Shown: in pieces, positions 56,860 to 64,000 of the stretch
Numbering within the stretch: the stretch's first letter is position 1
How the letters are laid out: each line of letters begins with the position of its first letter
Assembly (NCBI RefSeq): GCF_003390925.1
Contig: NZ_QUBS01000012.1
Location: 27,282 to 91,281, forward strand
DNA: 64,000 bases
Direction of reading: 5' to 3'
Origin: Trinickia diaoshuihuensis
GTDB lineage: Bacteria > Pseudomonadota > Gammaproteobacteria > Burkholderiales > Burkholderiaceae
Made by a program: the position numbers and the translations under genes
The notes under the pieces: model-generated
Told to the model about the DNA's origin: nothing
Database searches by the model: none
The model's input: the letters and a program-made list of their open reading frames with translations, nothing else

Positions 56860-58533
56860 ATGAAGATACCCGCTGCGCTTGCCCCCGCCCTGCACACCGC
56901 CCGTCGCGATGCCGGCGAACTCGGCAATCACGCCATCGACGAATATCTCGCACGACGCATCTCGCGGCGCGATTTACTGCGCCATGCGAGCGTGCTTGGC
57001 TGCTCGAGCGTCGTGCTCGCGGCCGGCGCGCTCGTGGCGCCGGGACGCGCACGCGCGCAAAACGCCACGGCCGGCGCGAATGCGACGATACGGGTGGCGC
57101 ACCTGACGCCCGCCGGCCGCGTGGATCCGCTGACCGTCGCCGATGCGGCGGGGCTGTGTCTCATTGCGCAAACGGGCGAGTTTCTCGTCAACGACACGGC
57201 GGAACGGGCCGCGCTGACACCGGCGCTCGCTCTGTCATGGAGCGCCAACGAGAAAGGCGACGTCTGGACGTTCAAGCTCCGGCCGAACGTGAAGTTTCAC
57301 GACGGGCGCATGCTAAGCGCCAAGGACGTCGCGGCCACGTTCGATCGTCTGGCCGACCCCGCAAGCGGCTCGGCGGCGCTGTCGGTCTTCAAAGGGGTGC
57401 TCTCCAAAGGCGGCGCGCGCGTCGTCGACGACCAGACGGTCGCCTTCCATCTCGATGCGCCCAACGGCAACTTTCCCTACTACGTTTCCTCGGATAACTA
57501 CAACGCGGTGATCTTGCCCGCGGGCTCGGCCGGCGATTACGAGCAGAGCTTCATCGGCACCGGCCCATTCAAACTGGAACGCTATGAGGCCAAGCGCGGC
57601 GCCTCGTTCGTCCGCAATCCAGATTACTGGGGCGAGAAAGCGTTGCCGGCGCGGGTGCAGTTCGCTTTTTACGCCGACCAGCAAGCCCAGATTCTTGCCT
57701 TGCAGGGACGCCAGGCCGACGTCATGGGCGATCTGACCGTGCAAGGCGGCCTAGGCATTTTGAACAACCCGGAGTTTACGGTGCAGGGCGTCAAATCGAG
57801 CGCGCACCGCCAGATCCATATGCGCTGCGATACGGCGCCTTTCAACGACAAGCGCGTGCGCCAAGCGCTCGCGCTCGCCGTCGATCGCGACGTGCTCGTG
57901 CGTGGGCTGTTCAAGGGGCGAGCCGCGCTCGGCAACGATAGCCCGTTCGCACCGGTCTTTCCATCGACGGATACCTCGGTCGCTCAGCGCCGCCTCGATA
58001 TTGCCCAGGCGAAGAAATTGCTGGCGCAAGCGGGGCACCCCAACGGTTTCGCCGCCACGCTGACCACCGAGAAATTCATGGAGATTCCCGATCTCGCCGT
58101 CGTCCTGCAAAACGAGGCAAAGGCCATCGGCGTCAACCTCTCGCTCAAAGTCGAAAGCCAAGGGCAGTACTATGGCAAGGGCACGTTCGGCAGTTCCGAT
58201 TGGCTCGATGCGCCGCTCGGCATTACCGACTATGGCCATCGCGGCGTGCCGAACCTGTTCTTGAACGCCCCGCTCGTCAGCGGCGGCGCATGGAATGCCG
58301 CGCATTTCGCGAACGCGCAATACGACAAGCTCGCCGCGCAGTTCGTGGCCGCGCTCGATGTCGGTTCGCAAAAGAAGATCGCCGGCGAGATCGAGCGGCT
58401 GCTGCTCGACGAAACGCCGATGATCATCCCGTTCTTTTTCGATCAGCTCGTGGCGACGCGCAAGAACTTGACGGGGGTTCGCTTCACCGCCATTTCTCAG
58501 ATGTATTTCGACCGCGCTCGACTGACGACATAA
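56860..58533 (+). CDS. Peptide/solute ABC transporter binding protein (SBP family 5), Tat-exported
   Basis: A 557-residue family 5 binding protein. The first 30 residues precede a twin-arginine signal SRRDLLRHASVLG near 36-48 and a hydrophobic stretch ending ARAQN. The mature domain has LTPALALSWSANEKGDVWTF, KLRPNVKFHDGRMLSAKDVA and LALAVDRDVLV, the typical family pattern. Such proteins bind oligopeptides, nickel, glutathione or other solutes, so the ligand is unknown. The Tat signal suggests the protein folds, possibly with a cofactor, before export. It is first of a four-gene transporter operon. Confidence 0.9.
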   Translation: MKIPAALAPALHTARRDAGELGNHAIDEYLARRISRRDLLRHASVLGCSSVVLAAGALVAPGRARAQNATAGANATIRVAHLTPAGRVDPLTVADAAGLCLIAQTGEFLVNDTAERAALTPALALSWSANEKGDVWTFKLRPNVKFHDGRMLSAKDVAATFDRLADPASGSAALSVFKGVLSKGGARVVDDQTVAFHLDAPNGNFPYYVSSDNYNAVILPAGSAGDYEQSFIGTGPFKLERYEAKRGASFVRNPDYWGEKALPARVQFAFYADQQAQILALQGRQADVMGDLTVQGGLGILNNPEFTVQGVKSSAHRQIHMRCDTAPFNDKRVRQALALAVDRDVLVRGLFKGRAALGNDSPFAPVFPSTDTSVAQRRLDIAQAKKLLAQAGHPNGFAATLTTEKFMEIPDLAVVLQNEAKAIGVNLSLKVESQGQYYGKGTFGSSDWLDAPLGITDYGHRGVPNLFLNAPLVSGGAWNAAHFANAQYDKLAAQFVAALDVGSQKKIAGEIERLLLDETPMIIPFFFDQLVATRKNLTGVRFTAISQMYFDRARLTT

Positions 58534-58604
58534 CCCGGCCGCCTGCGTCGAGGCCCGCGTCGAGCTTTGCCAATGGATTGATTGACACTTCGATCACCGT
58601 GCCG

Positions 58605-59615
58605 ATGTCCGACTCCGCTTTCGCGTTTCGCCCCCGTGCCGCGCGCGGCAACGCGACACGCATCGCTCGTTTTCTCGCCGGCAGGCTGGCGTTGTCGCTC
58701 GTGACGCTCTGGCTGCTGTCGGTCATCGTCTTTGCGCTCGGTCAGTTGCTGCCGGGCGATATCGGCCGCGCGATTCTCGGGCCGCTGGCCGATGCGCGCG
58801 CCGTCGCCACGCTCGATCATGAGCTCGGCGTCGACCGCCCCGTACTCGTTCAATACGCGCAATGGATCTGCCGCTTCGTACAGGGCGACATGGGGATGTC
58901 CTATGCGTTTCGCTCGCCGGTCGCGCCGTTCGTCGGCGCGGCGCTGCTGCGCTCCGCCAAGCTGGGCGCGCTGGCGTTCGTCATCGTCGTGCCGCTCGCG
59001 ATCTCGGCCGGCGTTTGGGCCGCGCTACACGCGGGAAGGTGGCTCGATCGCACGATCATGATCGTCGGTCTCTCTGCCACCGTCGTGCCCGAGTTCGTAT
59101 CGTCCATCACGCTCATTCTGATCTTCGGCGTTTGGCTGCGATGGCTGCCGAGCGAGGCAGGCTATCCGGACGATGCCGGTTTGCTGACCGCGTTGCGTCA
59201 TCTGATCTTGCCCGCGTTGCCGCTCGTATTCGTCTTCTTCGGCTATATCGCGAGGATGGCGCGCGCGGGCACGGCCGAGGCGCTCGATGCGGACTACACG
59301 CGCACGGCCGTCCTCAAAGGTTTGCCTCGGCGTGTCGTCATCGTCCGTCACGTGCTGCCCAATGCGCTGACCCCGACGATCACGGTGGCGGCCACTCAGA
59401 TCGGATACATGGTGGGCGGACTCGTCGTCGTCGAGACGCTATTTCACTACCAGGGCATCGGCTCGCTGATCTACAACGCGGCCACGGCGAAGGACTTCCC
59501 GATGCTCGAAGCGGGCGTGCTCACGGTGGGCGTCGTCTATATGGTCGCGAATCTAATTGCCGATGCGCTCATCGTCATGCTCGATCCGCGTATTCGAGTC
59601 GGAGGTGCCGCATGA
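58605..59615 (+). CDS. ABC transporter permease, DppB type
   Basis: A 336-residue inner-membrane permease with about six helices. It begins AGRLALSLVTLWLLSVIVFA near 25-44 and carries the DppB motif LPGDIGRAILG and the EAA loop ADYTRTAVLKGLPRRVVIVR followed by HVLPNALTP near 235-265. The ATG at 58605 is chosen because the frame further upstream overlaps the binding-protein gene. It overlaps the next permease by ATGA. Confidence 0.92.
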   Translation: MSDSAFAFRPRAARGNATRIARFLAGRLALSLVTLWLLSVIVFALGQLLPGDIGRAILGPLADARAVATLDHELGVDRPVLVQYAQWICRFVQGDMGMSYAFRSPVAPFVGAALLRSAKLGALAFVIVVPLAISAGVWAALHAGRWLDRTIMIVGLSATVVPEFVSSITLILIFGVWLRWLPSEAGYPDDAGLLTALRHLILPALPLVFVFFGYIARMARAGTAEALDADYTRTAVLKGLPRRVVIVRHVLPNALTPTITVAATQIGYMVGGLVVVETLFHYQGIGSLIYNAATAKDFPMLEAGVLTVGVVYMVANLIADALIVMLDPRIRVGGAA

Positions 59616-60496
59616 ATCAGGCCGCCGACACGCGCGATGCGCCAGGCGCCGGCGAGCGCCCGCTGCGCTCGCCGCGCTTCGAAGCGCTGCGCGCGCTCAC
59701 GCGTTCGCCGAGCTTCGTCATCGGCGCGGCGATCGTGCTGGTGTGGGTCGTCTGCGCGATCTTCGGACCGTGGCTCGTGCGGCTCGACCCGTTCGCGTCC
59801 GATCCGCTCAATTCGTTGCTGCCGCCGAGCCGCGCGCATTGGTTCGGCACCGATCAGCTCGGGCGCGATGTCTTCTCGCGTGTCATCGTCGGCGCGCGCG
59901 ACATTCTCACGATCGCACCGCTCGCCACGCTCGTCGGTACGTTCGCGGGCACGGCGCTTGGCCTCGTCGTCGGATATTTCGGCGGATGGCTCGACAATCT
60001 AATCGGGCGCCTAATCGACGCCCTGCTCGCGTTGCCGCTCGTCGTGCTCGCGCTCGCGGCGCTTGCCGCGCTGGGCGCCTCGAACGCGGCCGTCATCCTC
60101 GTGATCGGCCTTACGTTCATGCCGATCACCGCGCGCACCGTTCGCGCGGCCGTGTTCTCCGAGCGTCACCTCGACTACGTCGATGCGGCTCAATTGCGCG
60201 GCGAGGGGGCCCTATACATCATGTTCATCGAAATCCTGCCGAACGTGCTGCCGCCGATCGTCGTCGAGGCGACGGTGCGGCTCGGCTACGCCATCTTCGC
60301 CGTGGCGACGCTTTCGTTCCTGGGGTTCGGGATCCAACCGCCATCGGCCGACTGGGGGCTCGCGCTATCCGAATCCTATTCGCTGATGACAGGCGGTGCC
60401 TGGTGGACCGTCGTGTTCGATGCGGCAGCGATCGCCACGCTCGTCGTCGGCGTCAATCTGATCGCCGATAGCGTGCAAGGAGTCTTCGAGCGATGA
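59612..60496 (+). CDS. ABC transporter permease, DppC type
   Basis: A 294-residue permease with an N-terminal OppC-like segment, WFGTDQLGRDVFSRVIVGAR near 78-97, and the EAA loop DYVDAAQLRGEGALYIMF near 189-206. It ends with a VVGVNLIADSVQ helix typical of DppC. GGAGG precedes the ATG. It overlaps both neighbours by four bases (ATGA). Confidence 0.92.
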   Translation: MNQAADTRDAPGAGERPLRSPRFEALRALTRSPSFVIGAAIVLVWVVCAIFGPWLVRLDPFASDPLNSLLPPSRAHWFGTDQLGRDVFSRVIVGARDILTIAPLATLVGTFAGTALGLVVGYFGGWLDNLIGRLIDALLALPLVVLALAALAALGASNAAVILVIGLTFMPITARTVRAAVFSERHLDYVDAAQLRGEGALYIMFIEILPNVLPPIVVEATVRLGYAIFAVATLSFLGFGIQPPSADWGLALSESYSLMTGGAWWTVVFDAAAIATLVVGVNLIADSVQGVFER

Positions 60497-62589
60497 AGGC
60501 CGCAGCGCGCCGCACCTATCCCGCCTTCGAGCCGGCGCCGCCCGGCAGCAACGATGCGCTTGCCGTGCTCGGCTTGACCCTCGCCTACCGCGTACGCGGC
60601 CGCGAGCGCGAAGTACTGCACGACGTCACGTTCCGCGTGCGGCGCGGGGAGGCCTACGGGCTCGTCGGAGAATCGGGCTGCGGTAAGTCGACGGTTGCGC
60701 TAGCCGCGCTCGCCTACCTGCCGCGCAACGGCAAAATCAAGGCGGGCCGCATCTCGATCGCCGGCCGCGAAGTGGGCTCGCTCGCCCCCGATGAATTGCG
60801 CGCACTGCGTGCCCGCACCGTGTCGATGGTCTATCAGGATCCTTCGCGCGCACTGAATCCGTCGCTGACGATCGGACGGCAAGTATCCGAAGCGTTCGAG
60901 CTCGCCGGCGCGTCGCGCGTCGATGCTGATGCGCAAGCGCTCGACATGCTGCGCCGAGTCCGGATCGCAGCGCCGGAACGCGTGATGGGATGCTATCCGC
61001 ATCAGCTTTCCGGCGGCATGCAGCAACGCGTCGTTATCGCGATGGCGCTCGCCTCCAAGCCGGCCCTGCTGATCTTGGACGAGCCGACGACTGGGCTCGA
61101 TGCGACCGTGGAAGCCGAGGTACTCGATCTCGTCGCGAAGCTGCGCGAGGAATCCGGCACCGCGGTGCTGTTCATCAGCCACAACTTGGCCGTGATCGGG
61201 CGTATGTGCACGCGCGTGGGCGTGCTCTACGCCGGCCGGCTCGTTGAAGAAGGCACGACCGAGGACGTCTTCGGCGCGCCGCGTCACCCCTATACCGTCG
61301 GCTTGTTGCGTTGCCTGCCGAAAGCCGGGCGCAGTAAGGACACCGAGCGGCTCGATACGATCGCCGGTGCGTTGCCCCCGCTTGGGACGGCGGTCGCCGG
61401 TTGCGTATTCGCGCCTCGCTGCCGGTTGGCCGACGAGCGCTGCCGCGGCGAGACGCCGCCGCCGCATCGGTTCAATGCCGCGCACGGCCCGCAAATGGCG
61501 CGCTGCCATTACCACGAGCAAGCCGACAGCTTGCCGCGCGCCGCGGCCGAGCCGTTGCCGCCGCGCTCGGCGGCCGATGACGACGCACCCCAGCGAACGC
61601 TCGCACTGCGTGCCGCGCACTTGTCGAAAACGTTCGACGTTGCGGGTGCTGCGCTGCGCGCGGTCGACGACGTCTCGCTAGAACTTGCGGCCGGCGAAAC
61701 GCTCGGGCTCGTCGGCGAATCGGGTAGTGGCAAGACTACGCTCGCAAAGCTGCTGGTCGGCTTGGTCGCGCCGGACCGCGGCGGCACGTTGGAGTTGGAG
61801 GGCAAGCCGTTGCCCGCGCGCGTGGCGCGCCGCGACGACGAACAAGTGAAGTCGCTGCAGATCGTCTTCCAGAACCCCGATTCGGCGTTGAATCGAGCGC
61901 ACTCGGTGAAGCGGCTGATCGGACGCGCCCTGTCCAAGCTCGGCTCGCTGCGCGGCGCGGCGCACGGCGCAAGGCTTGCCACGTTGACGAAGGCGGTCAG
62001 GTTGCCCTCGCGCTACCTGGATGCCCGGACGCGGCAATTGTCGGGCGGCTTGAAGCAGCGAGTCGCGATCGCGCGGGCGTTCGCAGGCGATCCGCGTGTC
62101 GTCGTATGCGACGAACCGACCTCGGCGCTCGATGTCTCGGTGCAAGCGGCGATCTTGAATCTGCTCGCCGATTTGCAGCGCGAACGCGGCGTCAGCTATG
62201 TGTTCATCTCGCACGACCTACACGTCGTGCGCTACGTCGCCGATCGGATCGCCGTGCTCTACGTGGGCAAGCTGCTCGAGATTGGGCCGGCGAGCGCCGT
62301 CTTCGATGGGCCTCACCACCCGTACACGGAGGCGTTGCTCTCGGCGATGCCGACGCTCGGACACGCTAACGCGGCCCCCAAACCGCGAATTCGCTTGGCG
62401 GGCGATCCGCCGAGCCCGGCGTCGCCGCCCACGGGATGCGTGTTTCATACGCGTTGCCCGCGCAAGCTCGGCGCAGTTTGCGAGGAGCAAGATCCGCCGT
62501 TCGCCGATGCCGGCGAAGGCCATCGCATTCGCTGTCACATTCCGGTTAGCGAATTACGCACGATGCAGCGTGAACCGCAGACCGCTTGA
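60493..62589 (+). CDS. ABC transporter ATPase, fused DppD-DppF type
   Basis: A 698-residue protein with two complete ABC modules. Module 1: Walker A GESGCGKST near 59, signature LSGGMQQR near 172, Walker B LLILDEPTTGLD near 195, then an oligopeptide-transporter C-terminal region with Cys residues (VFAPRCRLADERCRG). Module 2 (from about 375): GESGSGKTT near 408, LSGGLKQR near 516, VVCDEPTSALD near 537, and FHTRCPRKLG with a second Cys motif. The two halves correspond to DppD and DppF joined through a Pro/Ala-rich linker (about 345-375). It completes the operon. Confidence 0.93.
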   Translation: MKAAARRTYPAFEPAPPGSNDALAVLGLTLAYRVRGREREVLHDVTFRVRRGEAYGLVGESGCGKSTVALAALAYLPRNGKIKAGRISIAGREVGSLAPDELRALRARTVSMVYQDPSRALNPSLTIGRQVSEAFELAGASRVDADAQALDMLRRVRIAAPERVMGCYPHQLSGGMQQRVVIAMALASKPALLILDEPTTGLDATVEAEVLDLVAKLREESGTAVLFISHNLAVIGRMCTRVGVLYAGRLVEEGTTEDVFGAPRHPYTVGLLRCLPKAGRSKDTERLDTIAGALPPLGTAVAGCVFAPRCRLADERCRGETPPPHRFNAAHGPQMARCHYHEQADSLPRAAAEPLPPRSAADDDAPQRTLALRAAHLSKTFDVAGAALRAVDDVSLELAAGETLGLVGESGSGKTTLAKLLVGLVAPDRGGTLELEGKPLPARVARRDDEQVKSLQIVFQNPDSALNRAHSVKRLIGRALSKLGSLRGAAHGARLATLTKAVRLPSRYLDARTRQLSGGLKQRVAIARAFAGDPRVVVCDEPTSALDVSVQAAILNLLADLQRERGVSYVFISHDLHVVRYVADRIAVLYVGKLLEIGPASAVFDGPHHPYTEALLSAMPTLGHANAAPKPRIRLAGDPPSPASPPTGCVFHTRCPRKLGAVCEEQDPPFADAGEGHRIRCHIPVSELRTMQREPQTA

Positions 62590-62974
62590 GCGAGCCGGCG
62601 TCCTTTTATTTTCCCGATATTCCGTTGGTGCGGTACCGCTCACACGGCATATGACCGCGCGTTTCAGGTTTGAAACATTCCGACCGGATTTCGCCTCGCC
62701 GCCTCCCATGTGCGATAGCGCGCGATAAGCGTAGCGCGGCGTTGCGCGCGATGGCACGGTTATCGCACTTCCCGCCGCACATGGCCGCGTGACCGACGCG
62801 CGCCCAGCAGCAGTCGATCGAGCGGTGTCGCGACCGCCGGCGGATGCGCGTTCGTCGAATCGAACGCGAGATGCCGTGTGACATCCCTCTTCATCGCGCG
62901 CGGGCAGCCATGGTCGCCTTAGGGCGACAGGAGTACGACGACACCCGATCGTCGTTCCTGCCGGGGAGATGACG
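62590..62974. other. Intergenic region before the Gly/Ser-rich gene
   Basis: A 385-base gap. No convincing gene is seen; short frames on both strands lack ribosome sites. It must hold the terminator of the transporter operon and the promoter of the gene at 62975, but neither shows a clear consensus. Confidence 0.4.
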
Positions 62975-64000
62975 ATGAAGACCAAAGCAATTAATAAGGA
63001 CTCCTATATATTTACGGGAGCCCTCAAGGCGACGGCCGGCGCGGTGCTCGTCTTGCTCGCGGCCTCCGCGCATGCTGGCTCGTTCTTGGACGGGATGGGC
63101 CGGTGGCTCGCGGAGTCCGGCGCTGCCGTTCAAGCGGATGCGGCGAACGCCGGCGATTCCGGCCCGGGTCGAAGCGTGAAACTGCGCGATGCGGCGCCGT
63201 TCGACGCGTCATCGCTGAAAGTCAGCGCTGCGGGGAACGGGACAGCCTTGCCTGCAGCCCCCGATTGCCACGCGAGCGGCAGTGCCGGCTGCGTGTCAGG
63301 CCCCGCCAACGATCCCGCTTCGAGCGACCTCGGTGGGGCAGCCGACGGCACGACCGCAAGCGGTGACGGCAGCGCTGGAACAGCGAACGGCGGAGCGCTT
63401 GCCGGCGGCCGTGGCGGCAGCGATAGCGCGGCCGGAGCGCCGGGGAATGGCAAGGGCGGAAGCTCAGGAGGATCGGGGAATTCCGGCAACGCCGCTGGTT
63501 CCGCTGGTTCCGCTGGTTCCAGCGGCTCGGGAAGTAGCGGAACAGGGCATAGCGGCGGTGGCTCGGGAACGAGTAGTGGATCGAGTGGTCCAGGTAGCTC
63601 TGGCGGCTCTGGCGGCTCTGGCGGCTCTGGCGGCTCTGGTGGCTCTGGTGGCTCTGGTGGCTCTGGTGGCTCTGGTGGCTCTGGTGGCTCTGGTGGCTCT
63701 GGTGGCTCTGGTGGCTCCGGTGGCTCCGGTGGCTCCGGTGGCTCCGGTGGCTCCGGTGGCTCCGGTGGCTCGGGTGGCTCCGGTGGCGCGGGCGGAGGCC
63801 ACGGCGGTTCCGGCGGTTCCGGCGGTTCCGGCGGCTCTGGCGGCTCTGGCGGCTCTGGCGGCTCTGGCGGCTCTGGCGGCTCTGGCGGCTCTGGCGGCTC
63901 TGGCGGCTCTGGCGGCTCTGGTGGCTCTGGTGGCTCTGGTGGCTCTGGTGGCTCCGGTGGCTCCGGTGGCTCCGGTGGCTCCGGTGGCTCCGGTGGCTCC
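62975..64000 (+). CDS. Secreted Gly-Gly-Ser repeat protein (partial, runs off window)
   Basis: The ATG at 62975 has GGGGAG six bases upstream (another ATG two codons earlier is too close). 342 codons are open to the edge. Residues 1-36 form a signal peptide (FTGALKATAGAVLVLLAASA then HAG). Residues about 37-205 are Gly/Ala/Ser/Asp-rich with two Cys (PDCHASGSAGC). From about 209 the chain is almost pure Gly-Gly-Ser repeats, broken once by GGAGGGHGG near 270-278. Likely an extracellular or surface-exposed flexible protein; what follows the repeat is not seen. I do not recognise the family. Confidence 0.75.
   Translation, partial: MKTKAINKDSYIFTGALKATAGAVLVLLAASAHAGSFLDGMGRWLAESGAAVQADAANAGDSGPGRSVKLRDAAPFDASSLKVSAAGNGTALPAAPDCHASGSAGCVSGPANDPASSDLGGAADGTTASGDGSAGTANGGALAGGRGGSDSAAGAPGNGKGGSSGGSGNSGNAAGSAGSAGSSGSGSSGTGHSGGGSGTSSGSSGPGSSGGSGGSGGSGGSGGSGGSGGSGGSGGSGGSGGSGGSGGSGGSGGSGGSGGSGGSGGSGGSGGAGGGHGGSGGSGGSGGSGGSGGSGGSGGSGGSGGSGGSGGSGGSGGSGGSGGSGGSGGSGGSGGSGGSGGS
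63602..63790 (+). repeat. Tandem 9-bp repeat, first tract
   Basis: In-frame units coding Gly-Gly-Ser in ordered blocks: GGCGGCTCT x4 (63602-63637), GGTGGCTCT x8 (63638-63709), GGTGGCTCC x6 (63710-63763), then three degenerate units. Block order suggests local slippage expansion. Confidence 0.97.
63803..64000 (+). repeat. Tandem 9-bp repeat, second tract (continues past window)
   Basis: GGCGGTTCC x3 (63803-63829), GGCGGCTCT x10 (63830-63919), GGTGGCTCT x3 (63920-63946), GGTGGCTCC x6 (63947-64000). The order of the last three variants is the same as in the first tract, implying a larger duplication before copy numbers changed. Confidence 0.97.

Noticed and set aside
63602..64000. CRISPR-like array of short direct repeats
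   Set aside because: Units are 9 bp with no spacers, in frame with a secreted protein; this is a coding repeat.

Overview
This is about 64 kb of a GC-rich chromosome. Gene content points to the Burkholderiaceae (Burkholderia, Paraburkholderia, Trinickia or a close relative): the rpmB-rpmG, clpS-clpA-cspA and ileS-lspA-coaBC-dut neighbourhoods, a livHMGF-livK cluster, an AscD-like ferredoxin reductase beside argD, and an rRNA pseudouridine synthase next to icd. No rRNA, tRNA, CRISPR array, insertion sequence or prophage was seen. Most of the window is ordinary core genome; the accessory parts are 2.6-7 kb, 39.6-49 kb, and the right edge.

Region by region. (1) 1-5.0 kb: the start of an IlvD/Edd sugar-acid dehydratase, a ketoglutaric semialdehyde dehydrogenase and a DHDPS-family dehydratase form a minus-strand operon for non-phosphorylating pentonate or hexarate oxidation to 2-oxoglutarate. 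A Tat-lipoprotein polygalacturonase (GH28) is divergent from it, and the shared intergenic region carries two inverted copies of a TTGTCAAAC box. (2) 5.0-6.9 kb: a copper-type cluster (DUF2946, outer-membrane protein, CopC). (3) 7.0-24.6 kb: rsuA-like gene, an SDR, a ferredoxin reductase, argD preceded by a promoter / Arg-rich mini-ORF / terminator leader, the branched-chain amino acid ABC transporter, ispH-fkpB, radC, rpmB-rpmG, and nadB facing nadC-nadA. (4) 24.7-38.9 kb: a fatty-acid desaturase with a transposase-like C-terminal extension, MscS channel, purN-rsmB, ribF-ileS-lspA-coaBC-dut, and clpS-clpA. (5) 39.2-49 kb: cspA, unrecognised small genes and a possible gene remnant, a trimeric autotransporter adhesin divergent from an XRE regulator, a TpsA-like exoprotein with no visible TpsB, then a two-gene cassette of a small DUF1843-like peptide and a radical SAM/SPASM enzyme. 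(6) 49-62.6 kb: icd with a striking palindrome upstream, rluE, a tiny Ala/Lys/His-rich exported protein, DUF192 protein, secreted trypsin-like protease, EF-G, and a peptide ABC transporter operon with fused ATPases. (7) 62.97 kb to the edge: the beginning of a secreted Gly-Gly-Ser repeat protein that runs off the window.

The best candidate for a little-described system is the minus-strand pair at 46876-48649. A 66-residue peptide with good ribosome-binding signals is followed by a hairpin and then a SPASM-type maturase that carries an extra C-terminal zinc ribbon. This is the usual layout of a ribosomally made, post-translationally modified peptide pathway. Two repeat-type surface proteins lie beside it. 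Secondary points of interest are the argD leader, the 30-bp palindrome upstream of icd, the desaturase fusion, and the block-ordered repeat gene at the right edge.
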